This document shows, in pieces, positions 1 to 10,997 of a stretch of 64,000 bases of DNA (within the stretch, counting starts at the first letter, position 1; every line of letters starts with the position of its first letter). The translations under genes and the position numbers were made by a program. Source of the DNA: Silene conica. Its lineage: Eukaryota; Streptophyta; Magnoliopsida; Caryophyllales; Caryophyllaceae. Under the pieces are notes generated by a model that was not told the DNA's origin, did no database searches, and saw only the letters and a list, made by a program, of their open reading frames with translations. The DNA lies in NCBI GenBank assembly GCA_029255685.2, contig CM055319.2, positions 30,909,568-30,973,567 of the forward strand, given 5' to 3'.

Positions 1-70
1 TATAAAATCTCAACCTTCCAAGTTTTCTTCAAAAAATAAACTTCGTATTCGTAAAACCGCAACCCTCTTT
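1..70 (+). promoter_or_regulatory. Possible TATA box and short 5' leader of the first small gene
   Basis: The window opens with tataaaatc, a good plant TATA match, about 70 bp before the ATG at 71. Plant transcription usually starts about 30 bp after the TATA box, which would give a leader of about 40 nt ending in accctcttt. The leader has an ACCCT core but not the full AAACCCTAA motif of its paralogues. The upstream promoter is outside the window. Confidence 0.4.
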
Positions 71-343
71 ATGGATGCAATAAAAAAGGACACCACACTT
101 TTGATCAAAGGGTACGAGGCTGCAGTAACCCTCGCCCGTGAACAACAAGTCACGTTGCTGAAGGAGGTGGTTTACATCCTCGAATATATGAATCGTTCAT
201 GTTCGCAAGGGATTGAGGGTGCCCATGAAGCGCTCCAGTCCAGCGTCGATTTATTGTTCGTAGCATACCAACGTTGTGCTACGAGTATCACCGAATACAA
301 CAAGAGTATTATTCAATTGAAGGATCGTCTTAGTAAGATGTAG
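71..343 (+). CDS. Small helical protein, 90 aa, founder copy of a local gene family
   Basis: Intact ATG-to-stop ORF; I do not recognise the family. It is the best-preserved copy of a paralogous set that also includes 1627-1899, 19747-20007 and a 3' fragment at 18687-18717. Shared positions include an acidic second residue followed by Ala, an LI..YE.A block near residues 11-18, EQ or QQ near 24-26, KEVV or REVV near 31-34, a Glu-aromatic-x-Asn pair near 38-41, a Cys near 44, GIxGAHEALQ near 47-56, and a C-terminal LKDR[LV] motif. The protein has no signal peptide or membrane segment and looks like two or three amphipathic helices, so a soluble intracellular oligomer is plausible (inference). 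The ORF has no intron. Constraint across diverged copies argues that it is a real gene and not a chance ORF. It could also be a relic of an unrecognised mobile element. Confidence 0.6.
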   Translation: MDAIKKDTTLLIKGYEAAVTLAREQQVTLLKEVVYILEYMNRSCSQGIEGAHEALQSSVDLLFVAYQRCATSITEYNKSIIQLKDRLSKM

Positions 344-1626
344 ATTTTAATAAAAATTATTGTTTTCTTTTTATTTAAGTTGTATTCTCGTTGGTCTTTT
401 AATATTATTCGTATTTTCCAGTTTCGTTCCATTCTACGTATTTATAAGTTCTCATTTAATAGTTAACGATTCCACAATTTCAACGACTTTTAAAATATAA
501 AACCGACTAATTTTACCAAACGACTACTCAAATTACGATTTCCCCACATCTTATTAAAATGTAAAATAAAAAAAGTCAAATTAAACAAACTTTTCGATTT
601 CTGCATTTCTTGCATTTTCAATGCGTAATCATTACATTTTTGTGTGTCTCAATGCAACTCTCTTTTTTTGTTCAGTTTTTTCAGTCAGCATTAATTAGCC
701 GTAATTATCTGTAAATAAATATATTTATAATAATACTTAAATTACTTTTAATTGCTAAAACCAACGTCCAAATATTTTATTAATAAGAGAAATTACTGCA
801 GCGAATATTTTCAAATGACGATTCCATAATTTATACTTAACGATTTAACTTATTAATAAAGAAGTAAATTTAATAAATAACTAACTCCTTGAATTCCCTA
901 GATCTTATTACAATTATTCTGGAAATATTTTTAAATGAATAAGATTTGAATAAGATTTAGTAAATTTAATAAATAACGACTTTTGAATAAGATTTTTCGT
1001 AGGTCTTATTAGATTTTCTGTTCATACTTTATTAGATTTTTCGTTCATACTTTATTATTTTGGAAATCTTTTTAAATGAAACGTCTTTGAATTTTATAAA
1101 TTTATAATTCATTTCGAATAAATAAAACGACTTTCATATTTATAACATTACAACTTCCAAAAAACGACTACACAAATTCACTAGCAGACAAAAAGGTATT
1201 GAATTTATTTAGAAATTAAATTACAACTTCTAAAATTAATTACCTTTTTATTTTTAAAATAAAACAAACTTTAACCGAAAGGGTATTGAATCGGGTCGTA
1301 CAAATTAAATTAAAAACAAATTCGATTGATTTCAATAAAACATGCAAAATTATTTTAATGAGTAGTTATTTTTTTACAATTTGTTTTCAATTTTAATCAG
1401 TTGTTATTTTTTTAGCATACAACTACTTTACCAAATCAGATTTCAATTTTTTAATTATTCTACTTTTAATAATTTAGTAGAACATGTTAATGTAAATCAT
1501 TGAAGTAAAACACTAAAAATTACCCAAACAAAATCCACCAAAATATCCATTGATATTAAAACTAAATACGAAGTATTAAATTTACATACTAAAAACTAAA
1601 TACTAAAACCGAAAAAATAAATAAAC
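344..1626. other. AT-rich intergenic region; first 350 bp is duplicated 3' flank
   Basis: Positions 344 to about 690 align, inverted, with 18368-18686: both continue from the LKDR-type gene end through the same ordered series of short matches, including cgactaattttacc and tttctgcatttcttgcatt. The rest (about 690-1626) is AT-rich with short direct repeats of an aataagattt type. I see no further gene in it. Confidence 0.6.
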
Positions 1627-1899
1627 CTACAACCTACTAACACGATCCTTCAAACTACTAACTTCTGCAAGGTAATCTTCTAAATTCACACTGCAATATT
1701 CGTACGCCAACATCAACAGAAAGATGGTAGGTTGGAGTGCTTCATGAGCACCCGGAATCCCTAGATCACAACCCAGGTTTCGGAATTCCATCACCGAAAC
1801 CACCTCCCTCAAGAGGGACAGCTGCTCCTCAAGAGTCTTGCGGATTGCATCCTCGTAGGTCTGGATCAAGTTAGCCATGTCTGATTTAAGAGCTTCCAT
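1627..1899 (-). CDS. Small helical protein, 90 aa, paralogue of the gene at 71-343
   Basis: Intact ORF of the same length as the 71-343 product, with the same blocks: LI..YE.A near 11-18, EEQ near 24-26, REVV near 31-34, E-F-x-N near 38-41, GIPGAHEALQ near 47-56 and LKDRV near the end. It is diverged, so the two copies are not recent duplicates, yet every conserved block is kept, which suggests selection. It is transcribed toward 71-343 (convergent). The leader is CT-rich and carries two telo-box repeats next to the ATG. A gag-only retrotransposon inserted about 250 bp upstream of the ATG has displaced any distal promoter. Function unknown. Confidence 0.6.
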   Translation of the reverse strand: MEALKSDMANLIQTYEDAIRKTLEEQLSLLREVVSVMEFRNLGCDLGIPGAHEALQPTIFLLMLAYEYCSVNLEDYLAEVSSLKDRVSRL

Positions 1900-2050
1900 T
1901 TTTTTAGGGTTTTAGGGTTTTGAGGGAAAGAAAGGAGAGGATGGCGGTTTCTAGAGAGAAGTCAGAGTATTTTTTAGAGAGAAGGAGAAACTCAGGAAAG
2001 AAAGTGACGTTTTGGTCTTTTGGAAGTGAAAGGATGTGACTTGGATGGAC
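1900..2050 (-). promoter_or_regulatory. CT-rich 5' leader with tandem telo-boxes
   Basis: On the minus strand this is a long pyrimidine-rich tract typical of plant 5' leaders, ending in two tandem AAACCCTA units (plus strand 1905-1920) only a few bases before the ATG. Telo-boxes near plant transcription starts are known in genes tied to growth and translation. No clear TATA box is visible before the retrotransposon border at 2153. Confidence 0.45.
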
Positions 2051-2430
2051 TTTTGTACTTGACTAAAAATTAAAAAAATAGACTATTGCAATTTAAATGA
2101 ACGGCTACGATTTTATTTCAAACTTAGGGTTTCAATTAAAGAAATTAAAACTTGTTGGGAAATGTGTCCTCAACAATAGTGCAATCACATAATTAAATCT
2201 CATGACGAGAATGCGCAAGGGATGATTCGAAATTATATAGTCAACTGACCAACATTAATCGGTAATGATTGGCTAGCTAGAGTTTGACATTACTGTCGTA
2301 TGACGGTGGTGGTCAGTTGATCCCTTTAGGTCACACCTATAGGACAACTCTCTTGATAGTAAATGAAATGACTGTATATCGATACGAGTTAGTTCAATTC
2401 TAGTTCGCAAAAGGATGAGGCACTAGTAGA

Positions 2431-2860
2431 AAAACCCCCTATAGCGGCGGTTGTAAATGGCTTTTTACGGCGGTTCTTACAATTCTTGGGTGCGCCGTTT
2501 ATTTTGGCGTCGTTTAGCCTTTGCGGCGGTTGTACAACCGCCGCTAAAAGTGGCCTATTGTGGCGGTTTTGAAACAAAACCGTCGTATTAGGTTTATATA
2601 ATACGACGGTTTTTAAACAGAACCGTCGTGTTAGGTTTATATAAAACGACGGTTTTTATACAGAACCGTCGTCTTAGGTTTATATAAAACAACGGTTTAT
2701 AAACGCAACCGCCGTTTTTGGTTTATATACAACGACAGTTATGTAAACACAACCGCCGGTTTGGGTTTAAATTAAACGACGGTTTACTAAAAGAACCGCC
2801 GTGTTAGGTTTATTTAAAACGACATTTTTATAAAAGAACCGTCGTTTCAATAAATTAGTG
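2431..2860. repeat. CACTA 5' subterminal hairpin array
   Basis: About six diverged units of about 50 bp each contain acgacggtt, a short AT-rich spacer and aaccgtcgt, so each unit is a small palindrome. A ttaggtttatat linker joins them. The motif drifts from cgacgg to cgccgg along the array. CACTA subterminal repeats are known transposase-binding regions; the palindromic unit design is what the sequence shows here. Confidence 0.8.
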
Positions 2861-3082
2861 CACCTTAAATTGTTATCCATAACGATGGTTGTTAGGTCAA
2901 AAGAACCGTCATTAAAAACATTTTAAATTTTATTTTTAAAATGATTATGCTAAGACAATAATTTGTTACAAACAAGCACCCAAATCGGCTACAAACAAGC
3001 ATTATGGTATTATAAAGAAGAATATTGTGTCAGATAGTACAAATAGTATCAGATCTGGTAACAGCGTCTAATTCATGGTCCT

Positions 3083-4149
3083 ATGGAGGATGACAATACT
3101 AAATTTAAGAGTATACATGAAATTACATGTATTCCTTCCTTAAAGTTACTAGATCAGGAAGGAGGTGTGGACGATGTAACTGATGAACTTGCACTTGAAA
3201 AACATGAAAGTCGGGAAGGTACTTGGTATCAAATTCAGGGCAGAAAAATTATAGAACTGATTGAGGAGGACGATCGAGAGATTCTGCAAATAACTGATGA
3301 TGATAACGTTCAGGAAGAGCTTGATTACTGGCAGAATGCTGTCTATGGGTTTGTGGTAGGACCAAATCCTCCTTGGCAGATCCTAGAAGGGTTCCTGAAA
3401 CGTATATGGAGTAAGCATGTTATTGACAAGATTTCTTTTTTACGTAATGAAGTCTTTCTAACTCGTTTAAAGAGCCTGGGATGCAACAACAGGTTCTTCA
3501 ATGTGGATACTTTCTCTTTGATAATAAACCAGTGGTAATTAGACCTTGGTCGCCTAAAATTATCTAATCAAAGACGAGGTAAAGAGCTTACCTGCTTGGA
3601 TCAGAATACCGAATCTGCCATTGAAATTCTGGGGCAAGAGCCTTCCCAAAATAGCATGATTGGTGGGCAATTACATCAAATGTGACCCTGCAACAGAACA
3701 AAAATCGCGGTTAGGATTTGCAAGAATAATGGTCGAACTACAAGTTGGTCAAAATTTCCGAATCATATAAAATTTCGGGATGAAAAGCAACAAATGATAG
3801 AGCTTCAAGTGCAATATAAATGGGCTCTATCGTCTGTAAAAGTGTAAACTTCTCGGTCATGAACAAGATCTATGTAGAAAAGGGCTGAAACGATTTGAGG
3901 TTAATACTAGCCAAGCAAAGATAATTAACAGGCAAATTTGGCAGCCAAAACAGCCTATATCAGTTCCTGCCAGTTGCCTTGAATAATGTTGCAGTGCATA
4001 GTGCATCAGTTACACTTACTGATGTTCCACACTCAGGGAATAATGCATCAGATCAACACCATGAATCTAATCAGGAAGAAGGGTTTGTGCCCCTACCTAT
4101 TGAAGTGGAGGTTTCTTTGACTTCTCTTAATATTCTAGGTATAGATTAG
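3083..4149 (+). pseudogene. Decayed DUF4283 plus zinc-knuckle gene fragment inside the CACTA element
   Basis: An open stretch of 151 codons (3083-3538) begins with an acidic region and then matches the DUF4283 pattern (YWQNAVYGFVVGPNPP, then a KISFL block). Translation continues in another frame across about 3489-3535 (FDNKPVVIRPWSP) and again in shifted frames at 3579-3640 (LPAWIRIPNLPLKFWG), 3690-3760 (KSRLGFARIMVEL) and 3860-3880 (a GHEQDLC zinc-knuckle end), reaching a stop near 4149. Several frameshifts make it a pseudogene. DUF4283 with a CCHC knuckle is typical of plant LINE ORF1 and related gag-like proteins. It is either a captured gene fragment or an old LINE piece within the transposon. 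Confidence 0.75.
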
Positions 4150-7100
4150 CACACTCCTGTGTGTAAGATCAACACATTCATGGAACATAATTCTGCAGCA
4201 TGTACAACTATACTACCTTAATATCAGCACATTACTGGAACATAATCTATTGTTGTCTAACATGACTTGTCATATTAAACCGTTACCTTGATTGCTCTAG
4301 AGAGCTGCATCTTGTGTGTTCAATGGCGAGCATGTGTTTGGCTCTGCAGTTAAACATAAACCAGATTACGTTCATCATATGCTACTCTCTCTATAGCATG
4401 CCCTCTTGATGTTAGGTAGTTAATAGTTGGAGTGAAGAACCTGGTTCAATTCCAAATAAAAATCTATTAGCTCAAATAAAGAGAGAGATACATGAGATAA
4501 ACAAGCAAGATGACACTTTACATCCAGAAAGAGAGAACAAAGTTATAACAGTAAGTAGACAGTAGTTTACATATGCATTACTCTCTCTGTTCCCCGAGAT
4601 AATTAACGTTTGCTTAGAGATATATTTCAATGTAAGCACAAATAAGAGAAGTCGAGAGTCTCACGTTCATTCTCTCCCACACAAAACGTGTCTAAAAGGA
4701 AATTAACCTATTAATTGGAAACAGTATGAAAGCATTTTTGTCCTTGTACGCTCCTTTAGCACAAATACAACATCACATATTACATACACTGTTTATTTAT
4801 GTTAGCTACCATTGCACAATTGTCACAATAAGGCTCCTAACGGCAGAAGCTATGTGATCGCATTTTTAGCCTACCATAATGACCTACACAACAACAAATA
4901 ACTGTGCTTGCAAATGCAAATATGGTACATCATCTGATCTTGCACGAGATGGATGACTCCCAAAAGTAACCACATTATCTTTTCAAATTTCGTAAACAGC
5001 CTGCCATTGTAGGATTGAAGGAAAATTGGAAACTTTTGAAGTGCTAAGCAACTAAATTTTGCTCATCTCGTAGACTTTGCAAGAATATGTGTACACCAAC
5101 TATACATCAAACAACAGAAAACCAGAAACATATTTCTAAGCTCAAATAACTTCTTCACTGACCACATACCAAGCCTTTCGTTAGCATGTAACTTTTACAA
5201 AAAATATTCAAAATGCAACAGAGAAATTCATAATCAAATACGATTAGGCATAATGAAATGCGGGGTTAGAATCCTCTAGAGTCATAAAATAACTCTACAA
5301 AGTAGAGTCTTTAAATATGGTATTGATAAAAGTTAAGCTCTTTAGAAGTTGTTTGCGATAAGGAAAGAGCAAGGCAGAATTATATAGTCACCACGTCTTC
5401 AGAAGCCTAACCACAATTGCAGAGGTAATTTCGGCAATATTGCTAACAGTCTAATTTGATACTATAACAGATTATTCGCTTCTAGGCCTTCTATTAAGTC
5501 CTATAGTTCTTTACTATTCAAAACATGGCCATTGAATGTTGGATACCCACATGAGCAAAATTACAAGTGTTCATCGGTTGTCAAATATGGAATGGCTTGG
5601 ATTTAAATTAAGTAAGCAACTTAACTATGTGATTCGAGAACTGCAGATAATTAAGTGGGTCAACATCAAAATCAAGGAATTGAAGTGGAAAGAGTGCAGA
5701 GCTATTGCAAACATAATCCTAACATAATCCTCTGTGAAAAAGAGCATTAGTAAAGCAGCCATTCAAATTTGAAACAATCTACTATATGCAAAACTGGCAT
5801 CAGGACAGCCAGTTCCAATAGATCCATACAATTCGCAAATTGAAAGTAGTTTCATTGCTAAAATAATCACCAAAGGATCAACATTTCTATAAATGAAGAT
5901 TAAATTCAGCAAACGATAGTGAAATTATAAATAAGATGATGAAATTAGTAAGTGAATGAATAGTATGAGATTGAATGCTATGAATAGGAGCAGTTAGTAT
6001 CAGATGGTAACGCAGTCGATAAACATCTGTCTGCCAACAAACCCATCATAAGTTATACTATGGAATAATGAAAGCAGATAATAATTAACCAAAACATAAA
6101 GACATAAAGAGAGGGAGAATTGACAAGGAGATGTCAAACAATCAGATATTGCCCTATGATATTCAATCTCCACAAATATGAAGGATATCTCAACAAATAA
6201 GAACAAACAAAACAGGACAATATCATTTTCAGCACCATTTCTCTACACAATTTAAAGCTTAGGCATATACGAAAGATATCTCGATAAATATGAACACACA
6301 AAACATGCTAAGATTTAAAATAATTAGTTGTGCCTATGCCTAAGCTTTAAGCCGAGCATCCCTCGGGCGCCTATAACATTTTTTAAAAAATAGGCAATAT
6401 GATAATTCGAAGCATCCATAGTACCTATAATGATAGCTAACAAGCTGCCTTGCTTGTATTTGCTGCAATTTCTCTTGAGCATTTTATCGAACAATTAGTG
6501 TGCATCTTTTAGAGAGCTCGAATTTCAGCTGCAACCACCGCCTGAGAGGAATCAGGGGAAATGAGAGAAACAAAGTAAGTATAAAAAACTGAAGGGTCTA
6601 GGAAAAAAATTGTGAGAGATTGATTAATGGATAGAGAGAATGTGAAATCTGAATTAGGGATAGAAATAAATAGACGAAAATGGGGAAAAAGATAGACAAA
6701 ATTATATCTGGAAAAAAAAAACCTAGATATTAAATCTGAAATGGGTAGACCACCAATCGTACTATCAACAAATCTCCATTGAACAACCATTCGATGAGAA
6801 AACCTTAGATACTAAATAGTAAATACCAATTGGAATCAAAATCAAGAAAAAAAATCACAAGTAAAAGGAACCCGTGATGGCAAACGAGCGTTGAGTGCTT
6901 GAGAGGCCAAGGAAGGGAGATCGTTGAAGATGAACTATAAAACTAGGAGCTAATCTGCCGAAGGGATATGGGAATAAATAAGTGGCCTGAGAAGTAGCAG
7001 CAGGGCACCGTGGTGGTGGTGCGACAGGAGCAGTAGGGGATAGTGGTGTGATGGTATAGTGGTGTGATGGTGGTGGTGGGACGATGGAAAAGTAGAAAAA

Positions 7101-7203
7101 TTAGGGTTTGGTGATGAAATTAATAGGCTAAGTTTTGAGAGAGACGATGTATTATGTATGACAGTATGTTCTCTACTCCGTATGTGTTCTTTATTTATTT
7201 ATT
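4150..7203. other. CACTA interior without recognisable genes
   Basis: The sequence is AT-rich with short ORFs only. On the minus strand, 6855-7110 is pyrimidine-rich with low-complexity ccaccaccac runs, resembling a plant 5' leader or the start of a captured gene. I found no transposase motif by reading, and no exon could be assigned. Confidence 0.5.
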
Positions 7204-7640
7204 AAACATCAGTTGCCTCGGTTTTAATTATGAACGACGCAAAAGCATATTATTAAATGTAGCGGCTTAAGAATATAACATATAACGACGGTTGTTTAAT
7301 GAAAAAGTATTGTCAAGTATTATTAACTTTAACGTCGGTTCTAGTTAAAACCGCCACAAAAATATATAACGGCGGTTCTCTAATACAAAAGTATTGTCAA
7401 GTATTATTAGCTTTAGCGTCGTTATTAACGGCGGTTGTTAATACAACCATTGTATTGACTTATAGCGGCGTTTCTTATCTAAAACAGTCGTAAATATCTA
7501 CTTCTAATACGGCGGTTCTTGATTTAAACCGCCGCAATAGAGTTACTACACCTTTGAAAATTCTCTCCTGCCATTTTTTGGGCTTTTCGCGACGGTTCTA
7601 TTAGAACCGCCGCGATAAAGGCGTCGAGGTAGGGGTTTTT
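7204..7640. repeat. CACTA 3' subterminal repeat region
   Basis: Multiple copies of acggcggtt and aaccgccg-type motifs occur in both orientations, spaced 25-60 bp apart, mirroring the array at 2431-2860. The 64-codon ORF at 7299 lies entirely within these repeats and is not a gene. Confidence 0.75.
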
Positions 7641-8554
7641 TCTACTAGTGAGGAGAACATTTATAATAGGATTATAAATTGTAATATTTTAGTGATCGAA
7701 ATGTCGTCACTAATATAAACATGTTTATGAAACATAATTACTCGAATGAATTATTTCAAACTATAATTGTTGTGGCCAGAAATTAAATAATTAGATGTTA
7801 GTAATTATTTGAATTACTAATTTTATGAATGAGTATTTAAATAGTTAAAATACAAATTTCGTAAAATAATATATGATCAATGTAATCGTTACATACCATA
7901 TTAACATATGTTGTATGTTAGTCCATGCGGCTATTTGGACCGAGTGTCACACTCATACACATACATACATTTTACATATTATCACATTATATGATAATGT
8001 ATTAGTAAACAAAATAAAACATCTAATTAATGTAATGTTTAAGTGGGAAACATTTGAAGGGATTGAGGTGCCCATGTATTGGGCACTCTACCATAACCAA
8101 CCGGCCACTCTTTTGAGAAGAACAAAAGAGTGCCTTGTTCCCATCATCCAATTCATTCTTGTTTTAGTTTTAGGGTTTTGTAGAGAGAAAAACAAAAGAG
8201 TTGTTCATCCTTACTCTCACTAAACCGTGCATACTCCTCATTCATCAAAGATAATATTTTGATAATCTTATGTAATAAGAACTAGTATTTTGTATTAGAT
8301 TTCTAGCAAAATAAATACAAAATATATTGAGAGTAGTGTGTCTTGGGTGCATCTTGGAGGAGGTGTTCTTGTTGAGCATTTGGAAGATCATCCTTGCACT
8401 AGATTTGGACCGTGTGTAAGGGTTCTAAATCTCTCTTATTTCCGCATTTCAAGCATGCATAAGATCACATAAATAAGTTAATTAAAATGTTAATTAAAGT
8501 ATTTTGTTTAGTATGACTATATATTTAGTTTATGAGTAACTAAAACTCTACAAT

Positions 8555-8566
8555 TGGTATCAGAGC
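8555..8566 (+). other. Primer-binding site, first copy (tRNA-Met type)
   Basis: TGGTATCAGAGC lies 2 bases after the LTR end at 8552, the standard plant copia site complementary to the 3' end of methionine tRNA. The same site recurs after the second LTR at 15550-15561. Confidence 0.9.
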
Positions 8567-10997
8567 AATAGGTTGTTTGCATGCTTTCCGTTTACGTTTT
8601 TACGGAGTTATAGTGATAACAAAATAAAATTTGGTTTTTTTCGTTTAATATAAGATATGCACGAAATAATTTGAGCATGAATACCTACTGTTTTCTAAAT
8701 GTTTTTAGAATATTTGGAATATATTTTGCATGAATATTGTTCATTGGTATTTTATTTTTCGGTTTTAATGTTTTTAATGGTTAAAAATCGTTTATTTTGG
8801 GAAAAATAGTAAAAATCATCTTTTGGCCGAGATTTTTCAGTATGTTATCAAATGTATATCCTATGTTATGAATATGAATTTTCGTAAATTATGGACTTAA
8901 TTATAAAACATGTGATATGAATTTTAAGGGTTAAAATGCAATAAGATGAATAAAAATGGGTTAAAATAGTTATATTACGAATTTGACTATAAAAATTTAT
9001 GAGTATGTCACATGCAATATTTAAAATATATGTTGAATTTTCCATAAATTTATCTCAAATATTGCAATATTATAGATTTTTAATGTAAAAATCGGGTAAT
9101 TAGTGACATTATTTCGACTTTAATAGTTTAAGTTGGAATTTGGCCATAAAAATTTAACAAGATGTCATATATATTATTTCCAGCATGTATAAAAATTTCG
9201 AGATTTTTATCTTATTTTATGCTTGAGAAATAATTTTAAAGGTTAAAATCGTACGATATATGACGAAAATCGTTAAAATTTGCAATAGTTGTTAAAATGG
9301 CCGAAAAATTTAACCCATAATAGTCATATATGATATGTTCATCACGAAAATATTCTTGGTAGCCAAAAATTTCAGTTTTAATTTAATTTTAATTTGTTAA
9401 AAATTGCATTAAAATTGAATTAAAAGAGTCATGTAATTAAAAATTTCGGCTCTTGGGCAGTGTGTAATTTAATTTTCTGACCATTTTATGTTCTTAAGGT
9501 GTTTTGGAAAGTGTAAAAATATTATTAGTATTTTATTTGCATTTATAGAGTTAATTATTAAATTTTACGACTTAAAATGCTCGTTTTACGTATTATTTTC
9601 GAAATAATGTTAAAACCGTATAAATACTAATATTTTTAAGGTTCTGAGATTTTAAGAACATTCTGGAATTTTCAAAATTTGAATTTTGAAATTTTCAAAA
9701 TTTTTATGACTCTTTTGGATTTTTATATTATTTTTCCCGTAAAACCGAGTTATACCGAACAATATTAAAATATGTTAAGTTAAGTCATGTTCAAAGTTTG
9801 AGTAAGACTTAATTTTGAAACCTATATGAGTTGGGATGATTAACTTAAGGATGAATACTGATTCATATTATGCATTGTGTTGTTAATCGTTAAAACACGC
9901 GATTCCATAAACCGAGGTATACGATAACTATTTATTTAAATAGGACGATTTGGCTTAGGATTTGCATGGTAGTTCATATATTCATAAGAATTTCATACTT
10001 TATTATGAATGTCATGATTTTATTTACGTAATTTTGGGAAATATGTAATTTACTTAGTATGGCCTTAGTTTTAAATCGGTATTTCCCGTAATGTAAGGGG
10101 TTACCGATTCGGTTGTAATTTTGTGATCTCGTATCACCCAATTGTAATTTATTTCTATTTTATAATGTATAAAGTAGACTAGAAAAGTTGTAATTTTTGT
10201 AAAATCCGGAGTTCCTTGAAGACGGTGCCATTCGGAAAGGAGTTCCGACAAGACGGTGTTTACCTCGAAGTGCGTGCCTCGTGAAGTTCAAGGGACCAAA
10301 GGAGTTGGTTTCCGAATTTGTACTTTTATTATTTCTTTTCTAGGAAAGGCCATACTAGGGTTTATTTTATGTTTTTATTTTTGCTTTTTATATGTTTGCA
10401 TGCATAGCCAAATTGTCATATATCGTCTCATGCATTTTTCGATTTAGTCGACCTAGTCTTTTATTTTATCGATAATTCACCGACTTAGTTCACTTAAACG
10501 GAGATAGATAATAATTTGACTAGATCTCTTACATATAAATATTGAGACTTAGCCTTACCAAAAAGTACGGACCCATGAATCCCTTCTTCACAAGAACGTA
10601 GGCTCGGCTACACCGGGGTACTAAAATTGTCACGTTGGGTAAGTGGGGGTAATAAAGATTACACCTTGAAATTTGGTTGATCTCAACGAAAGTATTCGTA
10701 ACCGTAGTTGCAATAAGTTCGGGCTAAAGACGATTTTTAGAAAATTGTCAACCGAGAGTTCTAAGGTAGAACCGATTAAAGGGTTAATCCACCAAATTAT
10801 ACCGATACGGATTGAATCGGCTACACCGTGCCCGGATTAGTATGGATTTGAGCCTCGGGATTGTTTACTTAATTGGGTAAGAGATCATTAAGTAAACAAC
10901 TAATTAACTTGTTTAAGTTTTTAGTTTAAATTATGAATTTTAAAAATGATGTTGTTATTTCCTTCATTTTATTGTAGTTTAATTTTCAACATCATCA
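8567..10997 (+). other. Long untranslated leader of the gag-only element
   Basis: 2.4 kb with no gene. Positions 10572-10589 (CCCATGAATCCCTTCTTC) and a downstream ACGTTGGGTAAGTGGG block (about 10632-10647) recur in the leaders of copia B and its second copy. GTAAGT at 10639 and attgtag ending at 10977 could be the ends of a leader intron just before gag (inference). Confidence 0.6.

Larger units (their letters stand above)
2421..7650. mobile_element. CACTA DNA transposon, 5,230 bp, probably non-autonomous
   Basis: The element starts CACTAGTAGAAAAA and ends with the reverse complement of that sequence. It is flanked by a 3 bp duplication, agg (2418-2420 and 7651-7653). The second LTR of the host retrotransposon (around 14641-14660) shows the empty site with a single agg, so both boundaries are exact. 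Both ends carry subterminal arrays built on the motif cggcggtt/aaccgccg, as is usual for CACTA elements. No transposase ORF is readable. The only recognisable coding remnant is a decayed DUF4283/zinc-knuckle fragment at 3083-4149. It must be mobilised in trans if it moves at all. Confidence 0.92.
2153..8552 (+). repeat. First LTR of the gag-only element, split by a CACTA transposon
   Basis: The LTR runs 2153-2420 and resumes at 7654-8552 after the CACTA element and its duplicated agg. Joined length is 1,167 bp, equal to the second LTR at 14381-15547. Ends are TG...CA. By eye about seven substitutions separate the two LTRs. It contains a nested hairpin block (2242-2321 region) also present in copia B LTRs. 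Confidence 0.9.

Noticed and set aside
4560..4700. Possible Stowaway-like MITE inside the CACTA element
   Set aside because: Only a short ctctctgttcccc resemblance; no inverted end or TA duplication found.
6509..6790. 93-codon minus-strand ORF in the CACTA element
   Set aside because: Low-complexity hydrophobic translation without domain; resembles leader or intron sequence.
7299..7493. 64-codon ORF
   Set aside because: It lies entirely within CACTA subterminal repeats, and the translation mirrors the repeat.
7873..8223. 116-codon ORF, repeated at 14868-15218
   Set aside because: It lies within the LTR of the gag-only element, spans promoter-like AT-rich sequence and has no domain.
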